This document shows, piece after piece, positions 43,889 to 51,115 of a stretch of 51,115 bases of DNA. Positions within the stretch are counted from its first letter, which is position 1, and each line of letters opens with the position of its first letter. The stretch comes from Halobacteriales archaeon (GTDB taxonomy: Archaea > Halobacteriota > Halobacteria > Halobacteriales > SKNY01). Position numbers and translations under genes: made by a program. The stretch covers positions 1 to 51,115 of the forward strand of contig SKQO01000009.1 in the NCBI GenBank assembly GCA_007118975.1, in the 5' to 3' direction. The notes under the pieces were generated by a model that ran no database searches, had not been told where the DNA came from, and worked only from the letters and a program-made list of their open reading frames with translations.

Positions 43889-44761
43889 ATGTGGCTGTAC
43901 GACATCGATCGATCCGACGACACTGATCCGACCCTGGCGAGGATGCCTCCCTGGAAAGCGACAGCGCTCGTGATAGCCGGGGCGATCGTGGCCATCCCCT
44001 GCCTGTTGGCACCCGGTTTGTTCCTCGGTGGCACATCGGAGGCGCCGTTGGTAGCCCCTGCACTTGGGTTCGGTCTCGCGATCGTTAGTTTTCCCCTGCT
44101 TGCACACCTTGCGGGAGTGCCTCCCGGTGTGCTTTTCATTCGTTTACCGACCCACAACACCGGGCGATGGGTGCTTGTCGGGGTTGGGCTGGTTGGGACC
44201 GTCGTCGTGACGGTCGGTTTACTCGGTAGTGGCTCGTACGTTGTCCGGGTAGACCTGCCGGGACACGTGTTGTTCGCCCTGTCCGTCGGGCTCCTCGTCG
44301 GCCTGTGGACGGGAACGGTCGAGGAGATCCTGCTTCGCGGATATCTCCTGTCCGTGGTCGGACACCGATGGCACTGGCCGGGCGCGGTCGCGTTATCGGC
44401 GATACTCTTTGGCCTCCTCCATCACGGTGCGGCGACGGACCTCATGGGAAAACTGGCCTATATGGTCGTCACGACGCTGGCAGGGGCGTTCTTCGGGCTG
44501 GTAACGATACGGACGGGGAATGTCTGGAATGCGGTCGCCCTCCACGGGACCTGGAACGCCGCGTTTCATCCGTCCGTCATTCGGCTTGAGGACGTTTGCG
44601 ATGCGGCAGATGCACTGCTGGGCTACGCTCCGCCACCCGATCACGTCCTTCTCGGGGGGAGCGTAACGGCGCCCACCGAGTCACCGATTGTAGCCGTTCT
44701 GTTCGGGATTGCGGGAGTCGTCGCCCTCCATCACTGGTACGGTCCGGGGAGTGATTCCTGA
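43889..44761 (+). CDS. CPBP family intramembrane protease (Abi)
   Basis: About 290 residues with roughly seven membrane helices. The glutamate metalloprotease motifs are complete: EExxxR as Glu145, Glu146, Arg150 (GTVEEILLRGYLL), His178/His179 (FGLLHHG) and His219 with Asn223 (VALHGTWN). The family includes CAAX-type processing enzymes and bacteriocin processing or self-immunity proteins. The start is uncertain: ATG 43889 is used; GTG 43856 lies in the hairpin stem and ATG 43943 begins just before the first helix. It is preceded by the microprotein and followed by the ABC ATPase gene after 21 bp. Confidence 0.88.
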   Translation: MWLYDIDRSDDTDPTLARMPPWKATALVIAGAIVAIPCLLAPGLFLGGTSEAPLVAPALGFGLAIVSFPLLAHLAGVPPGVLFIRLPTHNTGRWVLVGVGLVGTVVVTVGLLGSGSYVVRVDLPGHVLFALSVGLLVGLWTGTVEEILLRGYLLSVVGHRWHWPGAVALSAILFGLLHHGAATDLMGKLAYMVVTTLAGAFFGLVTIRTGNVWNAVALHGTWNAAFHPSVIRLEDVCDAADALLGYAPPPDHVLLGGSVTAPTESPIVAVLFGIAGVVALHHWYGPGSDS

Positions 44762-44782
44762 ACAGGACCGGCCGATCATACC

Positions 44783-45703
44783 ATGTATACCATCGAAACA
44801 CGAAACCTGACGAAGCGGTTCGAGCAAAAGACTGCGGTCGAGGGATTGACACTGCAGGTCGAAGCCGGGGAAGTATATGGCTTCCTCGGGCCCAATGGCG
44901 CGGGTAAATCGACGACCATTGCGATGTTGCTCGATTACGTACGGCCCACAAGCGGGGATGTGACCATCGCTGGTTGTGACGCACGGACGGAACAGCGGGA
45001 GCTCCGACGGCGAGTCGGAGTCGTTCCGGAACGTTGTCAGCTGGCCCGGCGAGCCACTGCACGGGAACACCTTCGATTTGCCGTGCGATCTCACGAAACG
45101 AGCGATGAGCCCCGAAAGTTACTGGCTCGGACCGGTCTGGGCCATGCAGCCGACGAACCCGTCCGGACCTTCTCTACGGGGATGGCACAGCGACTCCGGC
45201 TGGCCATGGCGCTTGTCGGTGATCCTGCCGTGCTTTTGCTGGATGAACCCGCCAGTGGGCTCGACCCGACCGGCCAGCGAGAACTCCGTGAGTTGTTGCG
45301 AGCGGAGGCGATGAACGGGACGACGGTCTTTTTCTCGAGTCATCACCTCGACCAGGTAGCGGCGATCGCCGATCGGATCGGCATGCTCGTCGACGGTCGA
45401 CTCGAGGCCGAAGGGACGCCGGCGGAGCTCGGGGACAGCGGCGTGGGCGGTGTCCGGATCGAGGCCCGCGATTGGAAACAAGAGTGGTCCCCATCACTGG
45501 CCGACCTTCCGGGGGTCGCCTCCATCTCGATCGACTCCACACGGCAGGGCGAGCGGCTGGACATCGAGCTGCAAGACGAGGCCGGCAAACCTGCGGCGAT
45601 CGATTTCGTCACCGATCGGACCAGAGTCGACTCGATTACCGAAGACGAGTCTGGGTTGGCAACTACTTTTGCTCGCGTTACGGGGGCCGACCGATGCAAG
45701 TGA
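44783..45703 (+). CDS. ABC transporter ATP-binding protein
   Basis: 306 residues, CcmA/NatA-type exporter ATPase. Walker A GPNGAGKST at 36-44, signature FSTGMAQRLRLA (STGMAQ at 131-136, a variant of LSGGQ seen in this export class), Walker B LLLDEP at 151-156, and the H-loop in SSHHLDQV. The C-terminal ~90 residues form the extra domain typical of drug/peptide/Na+ exporters. ATG 44783 lies 21 bp after the CPBP gene. The last 10 bases overlap the permease gene start, so these two are translationally linked. Confidence 0.94.
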   Translation: MYTIETRNLTKRFEQKTAVEGLTLQVEAGEVYGFLGPNGAGKSTTIAMLLDYVRPTSGDVTIAGCDARTEQRELRRRVGVVPERCQLARRATAREHLRFAVRSHETSDEPRKLLARTGLGHAADEPVRTFSTGMAQRLRLAMALVGDPAVLLLDEPASGLDPTGQRELRELLRAEAMNGTTVFFSSHHLDQVAAIADRIGMLVDGRLEAEGTPAELGDSGVGGVRIEARDWKQEWSPSLADLPGVASISIDSTRQGERLDIELQDEAGKPAAIDFVTDRTRVDSITEDESGLATTFARVTGADRCK

Positions 45704-46545
45704 CCACCTTCGCCCGCCGTGAACTCAAGCTGGTCTTCAGATCTCCCGGCTTCCGCCTGACTGGCCTGCTTCTGGCGGGCGTGATGACGTTGCTGGTCTT
45801 GCTCCCGGCGGTAGCCTTCGACGATCCGGCTCCGGATCTCGGCGCTGCCTTTCTGTTGGGTCCGGCTACTGACATTCTCTTGCCGCTGATCGCGATCGTG
45901 TTCGGGCACGTGGCCATCGTTGGGCGACGGGAAACCGGCGCGATCAATGGGCTGCTCGGGATGCCCTATACCAGGGCGGACATCATCTATGGTGCCGCTC
46001 TCGGGCGCTCGATGGCTATTGCAGGCATGTCGATCGCGGCGGCCGTTCCTGCAGTAATCGCGATCACGGTCGTATACGGGATCCCCCCAATCGGTTCAGT
46101 GTTGGCGTTCACGGTCACCACCGCCGTTGCAGGCGGCGTGTATACGACCGTCTCGGTCGGGGTATCCGGGATCGTGCGCACGCGGATCCGTGCGCTCGGA
46201 GCGTTGCTCGCCGGGTTCGTCATCGCCCACGCGCTGTGGGATGGTATCGTTGACGGCGTCGTGTCGCTCGTCGAGGGGGCGAACACCGACCCGTGGTGGG
46301 CGCGTGTCGCCCGGGAAACTAACCCGCTGGGGGCGTACGGACGGTTGGCCGACGCAGTGCTGCCGGCGGCACCACACGTCGACCTGGCTGTCGAGGGCGG
46401 GGATGTCGCCGCCGAACAGGGCGAACTCGTGGGGGTCGATCCGACTGCCGGTGATGTCGTCATCCCGGTCCTCGTCCTGGTCATCTGGCTGGTCGCTTTC
46501 CTTGCGCTGGCTCGATGGCGCTTCGCGCGGGTCGACCTGAAATAG
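45694..46545 (+). CDS. ABC transporter permease (ABC-2 type)
   Basis: 283-residue integral membrane partner of the preceding ATPase. Six predicted helices in the ABC-2 pattern: N-terminal RRELKLVFRSPGFRLTGLLLAG, a large external segment, helices around 65-90, 110-140, 145-165 and 180-200, and a last helix VLVLVIWLVAFLALARW. An extracytoplasmic acidic insert (about 215-255) contains ETNPLGAYGRLADAV. ATG 45694 overlaps the ATPase gene by 10 bp. Related to ABC-2 transporters of the copper/multidrug (NosY-like) kind. Convergent with uvrA, 3 bp apart. Confidence 0.9.
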   Translation: MQVTTFARRELKLVFRSPGFRLTGLLLAGVMTLLVLLPAVAFDDPAPDLGAAFLLGPATDILLPLIAIVFGHVAIVGRRETGAINGLLGMPYTRADIIYGAALGRSMAIAGMSIAAAVPAVIAITVVYGIPPIGSVLAFTVTTAVAGGVYTTVSVGVSGIVRTRIRALGALLAGFVIAHALWDGIVDGVVSLVEGANTDPWWARVARETNPLGAYGRLADAVLPAAPHVDLAVEGGDVAAEQGELVGVDPTAGDVVIPVLVLVIWLVAFLALARWRFARVDLK

Positions 46546-46548
46546 CGC

Positions 46549-49488
46549 CTAATCGTCTCCGGGGATGGGAACCGGTTCGTCCCGATCACCGCGCGGTCCC
46601 TCGAGGTCGATGGCGGGAAGGAGATCCCGTAGGTACCGGCCCGTGTGCGATTCGTCGGTCCGGGCCAGTTCCTCGGGGGTGCCCGTTGCCACGATGTCGC
46701 CACCGGCTTCACCACCCTCGGGTCCAAGGTCGATGACGTGGTCTGCGTTCTTGACGAGATCAAGCTCGTGTTCGACGACGACCACCGTGTTTCCTTTCTC
46801 GACAAGTCGCTGTAACACCTCGATGAGTTTGCGTTCGTCGGCGGAGTGTAACCCGGTCGTCGGTTCGTCGAGCAAATACAGCGTCTCGCCGCTGTGGCGC
46901 TTGCCGAGTTCCTCGGCCAGTTTCACCCGTTGGGCCTCTCCCCCGGAGAGCGTCGTCGAGGGTTGTCCCAGTCGCATGTACCCAAGCCCCACGTCCGAGA
47001 GCAACTGGAGGTGTCGGACGATTCGGGTGTCATGAGAGAAAAATTCCAGGGATTCGTCGACGGTCATGTCAAGCACCTCTGCGATGGTTTTGCCCTGGTA
47101 TCTGACCTCGAGCGTTTCGCTGTTGTACCGCGCCCCATCGCACTCTTCGCACGGGACGTGGACGTCGGAGAGGAAGTTCATCTCGATGGTGACGGTACCC
47201 TGCCCGCCACACGCCTCGCACCGCCCTCCCTTGACGTTGAACGAGAACCGTCCTTTCTTGTATCCCCGACGCTGGGCGAGTTTGGTTTCGGCGAACAGCT
47301 GCCTGATGTGATCGAAAACGCCGGTGTACGTGGCGGGGTTCGAGCGTGGCGTGCGACCGATTGGGGACTGGTCGATGAGTCGCGCGGTTTCGATTTGGTC
47401 GATTCCCTCGATCGTGTCGTGTTCGCCGGGTGAGACGCTCGTGTTGTTGTGCATCTCCCGGGCGAGGGACTTGTAGAGGATCTCGTGCATGAGCGTCGAC
47501 TTCCCACTTCCGGACACGCCCGTGATGGCGACGAAACAGCCCAGTGGCACGTCTACGTCCAGGTCTCTGAGGTTGTGTTGACGAGCACCTCGGATGACGA
47601 ATTCCCCGGTTCGCTCCCGGCGTCCCTCCGGGACTGGGATTTTGCGGCGGCCTGCCAGGTAGTCCCCCGTGACCGAGTCGTTACACGCCATCACATCATC
47701 GACAGTCCCGCTGACGACTACCTCGCCACCACGCTTGCCGGGACCCGGTCCGAGGTCGACGACGTGGTCCGCCCGGCGCATCGTTTCATCGTCGTGTTCG
47801 ACCACGATCAGGGTGTTCCCCAGGTCCCGGAGTTCGCACAACGTGTTCAACAGCCGATCGTTGTCCCGCTGGTGCAAGCCGATCGACGGTTCATCGAGGA
47901 CGTACAGCACTCCAACGAGGCCGGCACCGATTTGCGTAGCGAGCCGGATTCGCTGGCTCTCCCCACCCGACAACGTCGATGCTTCCCGATCCAGGGTCAG
48001 ATAATCCAGCCCGACCTCGGCCATGAACCCCAGCCTGCCACGGATCTCCTTGAGAATTTCCTCGGCGATCTGTCGGTTCCGCGGGCTCATCCCGGCTTCC
48101 ATTCCCTCGAAGTGTTCGAGGGCGTCGCCGACGCTCATTCGGTTGACGTCGGTGATACTCGTCCCGTCGACGAGCACCTCCCGACTTTCCGGTTTGAGGC
48201 GCGTTCCGTCGCAGGCCGGACACGTCGTGGTGCTCATGTAATCCTCGATGTGATCGCGCGTGCCACTGCTGTCCGTCTCGACGTACCGGCGCTGCAGGTT
48301 CGGGATGACGCCCTCGAACGGTTTCCGTTTTCGACGGCTCCCTCGCCGGAACTCGACGGGTTCCGATGTCCCCCAGAGGAACGCTTCCTGTAGCTCGGAA
48401 TCGAGTCGTTCGAACGGGGTGTTTACGTCGACGCCGAAGTGTGCGGCCACCCCGTCAATCCGGGTACGGTAATACGACCGGCGGTAACTCCACGGCTCGA
48501 ACACTTCCTTGAGTGGCTTGCTCGGGTCCTGAATGACGAGATCCTCGGTGACTTCCTTGGTAACCCCGATCCCGTCACATTCCGGGCAGGCGCCGTGGGG
48601 GCTGTTGAACGAGAAGCTGCGGGTCTCGATCTCCGAGAGGTCGATCCCGCAATGCGTGCATGCGAGCTCCTCTGAGAATTCGACCAGCAGGCGGCCGCTC
48701 TCCTCCTCGGTCCCCAGGTCCCCAGTACTCCGACTCTCGGTTCCGAAGGGAACGTCCCCCGGTGGGTCCGGGAGGATCAGCTTGAGCACGCCGTCGGCCT
48801 CCGCCAGCACAGTCTCCACGCTATCTGCCAGCCGGCTCCGATCGTCGGGGTCGATCGCGATCCGATCGACGATCACGTCGATCGTGTGATCGTAGTTCTC
48901 GTCGAGGTCCGGCCGGTCAACGGTGAGATCGATTTCCTCCCCGTCTACTTCCACGCGGCTGTATCCGCGTGCGACGAGATCGCCGAGCAGGTCCTCGAAG
49001 GCCCCCTTCTGGTCGCGAACGATCGGTGCAGCGATTTTCGCCCGGGTCCCGTCCGGTAGCTCGAGAATACGATCGACCATCTGGCCAGCACTCTGCTCGC
49101 CGACCTCCCGTTTACACTCGGGACAGTGCGGCGTCCCCACGCGCGCGTAAAGCAGTCGGAGGTAATCGTGTAATTCGGTCACGGTTCCGACGGTCGAACG
49201 CGGGTTGTTCGCTGCGTTCTTCTGGTCGATGGAGATCGCGGGTGAAAGCCCCTCGACCGCCTCTACTTTCGGCTTGTCCATCTGCCCCAGAAAGTTGCGG
49301 GCGTAGGCTGACAGGCTCTCGATATATCGTCGCTGACCTTCGGCGTAGATCGTCTCGAACGCCAGGGTGGACTTGCCCGATCCGGACAGCCCAGTGACGA
49401 CGGTCAGTTCGTCGCGCGGTATGGTCACGTCGAGGTCCTTCAGGTTGTGCTCGGCTGCCCCGCGAACCTCGATCGCGTCCCTCCTCAT
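46549..49488 (-). CDS. uvrA: excinuclease ABC subunit A
   Basis: Damage-recognition ATPase of nucleotide excision repair, 979 residues, full length. Two ABC modules: the first Walker A GLSGSGKS at 33-40 and the second GVSGSGKST in the C-terminal half, each with an LSGGE signature. Zinc-finger cysteine pairs are visible in the UvrB-binding and insertion regions (CPECKREVGEQ; CTHCGIDLSE... CPECDGIG; CPACDGTRLKPESREV; CEACGGQGTV... CEECDGARY). Haloarchaea carry the bacterial-type UvrABC system; uvrB and uvrC are not in this window. ATG 49488 begins MRRDAIEVRGAAEHNL. Confidence 0.97.
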   Translation of the reverse strand: MRRDAIEVRGAAEHNLKDLDVTIPRDELTVVTGLSGSGKSTLAFETIYAEGQRRYIESLSAYARNFLGQMDKPKVEAVEGLSPAISIDQKNAANNPRSTVGTVTELHDYLRLLYARVGTPHCPECKREVGEQSAGQMVDRILELPDGTRAKIAAPIVRDQKGAFEDLLGDLVARGYSRVEVDGEEIDLTVDRPDLDENYDHTIDVIVDRIAIDPDDRSRLADSVETVLAEADGVLKLILPDPPGDVPFGTESRSTGDLGTEEESGRLLVEFSEELACTHCGIDLSEIETRSFSFNSPHGACPECDGIGVTKEVTEDLVIQDPSKPLKEVFEPWSYRRSYYRTRIDGVAAHFGVDVNTPFERLDSELQEAFLWGTSEPVEFRRGSRRKRKPFEGVIPNLQRRYVETDSSGTRDHIEDYMSTTTCPACDGTRLKPESREVLVDGTSITDVNRMSVGDALEHFEGMEAGMSPRNRQIAEEILKEIRGRLGFMAEVGLDYLTLDREASTLSGGESQRIRLATQIGAGLVGVLYVLDEPSIGLHQRDNDRLLNTLCELRDLGNTLIVVEHDDETMRRADHVVDLGPGPGKRGGEVVVSGTVDDVMACNDSVTGDYLAGRRKIPVPEGRRERTGEFVIRGARQHNLRDLDVDVPLGCFVAITGVSGSGKSTLMHEILYKSLAREMHNNTSVSPGEHDTIEGIDQIETARLIDQSPIGRTPRSNPATYTGVFDHIRQLFAETKLAQRRGYKKGRFSFNVKGGRCEACGGQGTVTIEMNFLSDVHVPCEECDGARYNSETLEVRYQGKTIAEVLDMTVDESLEFFSHDTRIVRHLQLLSDVGLGYMRLGQPSTTLSGGEAQRVKLAEELGKRHSGETLYLLDEPTTGLHSADERKLIEVLQRLVEKGNTVVVVEHELDLVKNADHVIDLGPEGGEAGGDIVATGTPEELARTDESHTGRYLRDLLPAIDLEGPRGDRDEPVPIPGDD

Positions 49489-49542
49489 CGAAGTCGTATC
49501 CGGGTTCGATCGGTGAAATGCTATCGGTTTCGGCGGCGGAGA

Positions 49543-51108
49543 TCAGTCGTTGGTCGTCGGTTCCTCAGTCCCTTCCGTCCGCTCGACCGACTGCCCGACG
49601 GTGGCTTTGGCGTCGGTCTCCGGTTCGTCGATCACTTCCTGGAGCCACGTCCCTCGCATGAACCAGGCTGCCGTCACGATGGTGGCGACGAAGTAGGAGA
49701 GTGCGACCGCCCACCAGACGCCGTGAACGCCGAGGTCGGTCCAGAGCAACAGCCCGTAGGCCAGAGGCAACCGGAGGATCCACAGTTCGAAGATCGAGAA
49801 CACCATCGCCGCCCTCGTACTGCCGCTCCCTCTGATCCCCCCGAGGAGCATCTGAAAGACACCCAGGGCCAAATACGTCGGCCCGGCGATCCAGATGTAG
49901 GCTGCACCGTACCCGATCACCACCGCTTGATTCCCGCCCGCGTCCGGGTCAAGGAAGAAGCCGACGATCGGTTCGGCGTACGGGTAGGCCAGCGCGATCG
50001 TCACAGCAAACACGGCAAAGATCACCCCGGAGCTCATGTAGACCGCCCGCTTCGCTCGATCGTACTGCTGGGCCCCGATGTTCTGGCCAACTACCGTCTC
50101 GGTTCCCCGCGCGAGCCCCAGGGCGGGCATGAACAGGAGCGATGATAGCCGGTGGATGATCCCCCAGGCCGCAACGGCGTCGTCGCCGGCGATCGCCAGG
50201 ATGACAGTCATTACCGCCAGCCCCAACGACCGGGTTCCGAGCTCGACAGCGGACGGCGCTCCAATCCGAAGAATGTCCGTGACCGTCTCCCGGTCGAGCC
50301 ACAGATCGGACAATGTGGGTTGAATCCCGATCTGCCCGGAGAACAGCAACCACACCCCGACTAGCGCGGCGAAGCCGCGGGCGATCACGGTCGCAATCGC
50401 TGCGCCTTCCACGCCCCAGCCGGCAAAACCGGTCGCGGCAAAGAGGGATGCTTCCAGGTCGGTGGCCCCCACCCAGGCGAACACCGGATTGTTCTCGAAT
50501 CCGAGGATGAAGAACGGATCGATGACGACGTTGATCGTGACGCTGATGGCCATCAGGTAAAGCGGGGTGCGCGTATCGCCCCACCCCCGGCAGACGGCAT
50601 CGAAGAGGAAAAACCAGAAGACCAATGACATCCCGAGGAACATGATTCGCGTGTACCCGACCGCCATCTCGTAGGGTGCCGTCTCCGGGGTCGCGCCGAC
50701 CAGATCGACGAGAATGGGGGCGACGGCGTAGCCAATGACGGCCAGCGCGATGGACACCAACGTGACGAATGCGAACGTCTGGCCGGCCACGTGGTGGCTC
50801 TTCTCGAAATTGTCCGCTCCCTTATGCTGTGCGACCAGCACCGTGCCGGCGATCGTCAGGCCGATCGCCAGACTCACCATGAGGAAAATAATCGCCCAGG
50901 CGTAACCCAGCGCGGCCACGGGATCCGGACCCAACCGGCCCACCCAGTAGGTGTCCGCGAGGTTGTAGCCGACCTGAAGCATCTGGCTTCCGACGATCGG
51001 CGCGGAGAGGATTAGCAGCGGCTTGAACAGGCCGCCGTCCGTCACGTTGACTGAGCGATCCTTCGGGCCGCTCCCCACGCTTACTCCCCTCGGTCTCGTT
51101 CCGCCCAC
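49543..51108 (-). CDS. MATE family efflux transporter, start near window edge
   Basis: About 500-520 residues with 12 predicted membrane helices in two homologous halves, the MATE fold of cation-coupled drug exporters. The first helices carry KPLLILSAPIVGSQMLQVGYNLADTYWVGRLG, the most conserved part of the family. The C-terminus is an acidic hydrophilic tail. The reading frame stays open to the right edge: starts at GTG 51108 or GTG 51075 are possible, and the true start could lie outside. No regulator is adjacent in the window. Confidence 0.9.
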   Translation of the reverse strand: MGGTRPRGVSVGSGPKDRSVNVTDGGLFKPLLILSAPIVGSQMLQVGYNLADTYWVGRLGPDPVAALGYAWAIIFLMVSLAIGLTIAGTVLVAQHKGADNFEKSHHVAGQTFAFVTLVSIALAVIGYAVAPILVDLVGATPETAPYEMAVGYTRIMFLGMSLVFWFFLFDAVCRGWGDTRTPLYLMAISVTINVVIDPFFILGFENNPVFAWVGATDLEASLFAATGFAGWGVEGAAIATVIARGFAALVGVWLLFSGQIGIQPTLSDLWLDRETVTDILRIGAPSAVELGTRSLGLAVMTVILAIAGDDAVAAWGIIHRLSSLLFMPALGLARGTETVVGQNIGAQQYDRAKRAVYMSSGVIFAVFAVTIALAYPYAEPIVGFFLDPDAGGNQAVVIGYGAAYIWIAGPTYLALGVFQMLLGGIRGSGSTRAAMVFSIFELWILRLPLAYGLLLWTDLGVHGVWWAVALSYFVATIVTAAWFMRGTWLQEVIDEPETDAKATVGQSVERTEGTEEPTTND

Positions 51109-51115
51109 CGATCCA

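Overview
The window is a gene-dense, GC-rich chromosomal segment from a halophilic archaeon (class Halobacteria; I cannot fix the genus). The evidence is archaeal information-processing genes (TBP, aIF5B, aIF1/SUI1, PAN, Sec61-beta, Rli1/ABCE1, Trm-G10, Nog1-type GTPase, RNase FAU-1), an F420 biosynthesis enzyme, a geranylgeranyl-reductase-type flavoprotein, strongly acidic proteins, and TATA boxes about 25-30 nt upstream of start codons, which implies mostly leaderless transcripts. No rRNA, tRNA, CRISPR array or intact insertion sequence was seen. Nearly everything looks like core chromosome.

Layout. 1-5 kb: 3' end of hisG, tbp, the tRNA G10 methyltransferase, a small DUF5788-like gene with a TetR regulator, and a divergent serine beta-lactamase-like hydrolase. 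5-11 kb: M3 oligopeptidase, PAN, aIF5B and aIF1. 11-15 kb: a tightly overlapped MoxR - DUF58 - transglutaminase operon. 15-20 kb: two very small proteins, CofE, a degenerate NUDIX/eIF2B-like fusion, EngB, a Nog1-type GTPase, HisE and a DUF151 nuclease. 20-27 kb: Sec61-beta, thioredoxin, HAD hydrolase, archaemetzincin, Rli1 with an EMC6-like membrane protein, a winged-helix protein, an HtpX-like protease and a Tat lipoprotein beta-propeller split by a frameshift. 27-34 kb: PIN-ATPase-KH protein, M20 peptidase, a 757-bp gene-poor island with coding relics, an esterase, a zinc-ribbon microprotein and a UvrD-like helicase. 34-43 kb: TIM-barrel isomerase, riboflavin synthase, RNase FAU-1, conserved haloarchaeal proteins of unknown function, YgfZ-like protein, FAD reductase, MgtC/DUF4010 membrane protein and an Asp-box propeller. 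43.7-46.5 kb: a possible peptide-export cassette. 46.5-51 kb: uvrA and a MATE transporter running off the right edge.

The most unusual element is at 43.7-46.5 kb. A 23-residue microprotein (28 if started upstream) consists of Met plus two imperfect 11-residue repeats ending in Arg-Phe. It has a TATA box and a nine-base Shine-Dalgarno match. A perfect hairpin follows it, and then a CPBP intramembrane protease, an ABC ATPase and an ABC permease on the same strand. This resembles the layout of peptide precursor-processing-export operons, but the function is inferred only from layout. Many neighbouring genes are joined by 4-nt ATGA overlaps or overlap convergently, so the segment is very compact and the 757-bp island at 30.5-31.2 kb stands out.
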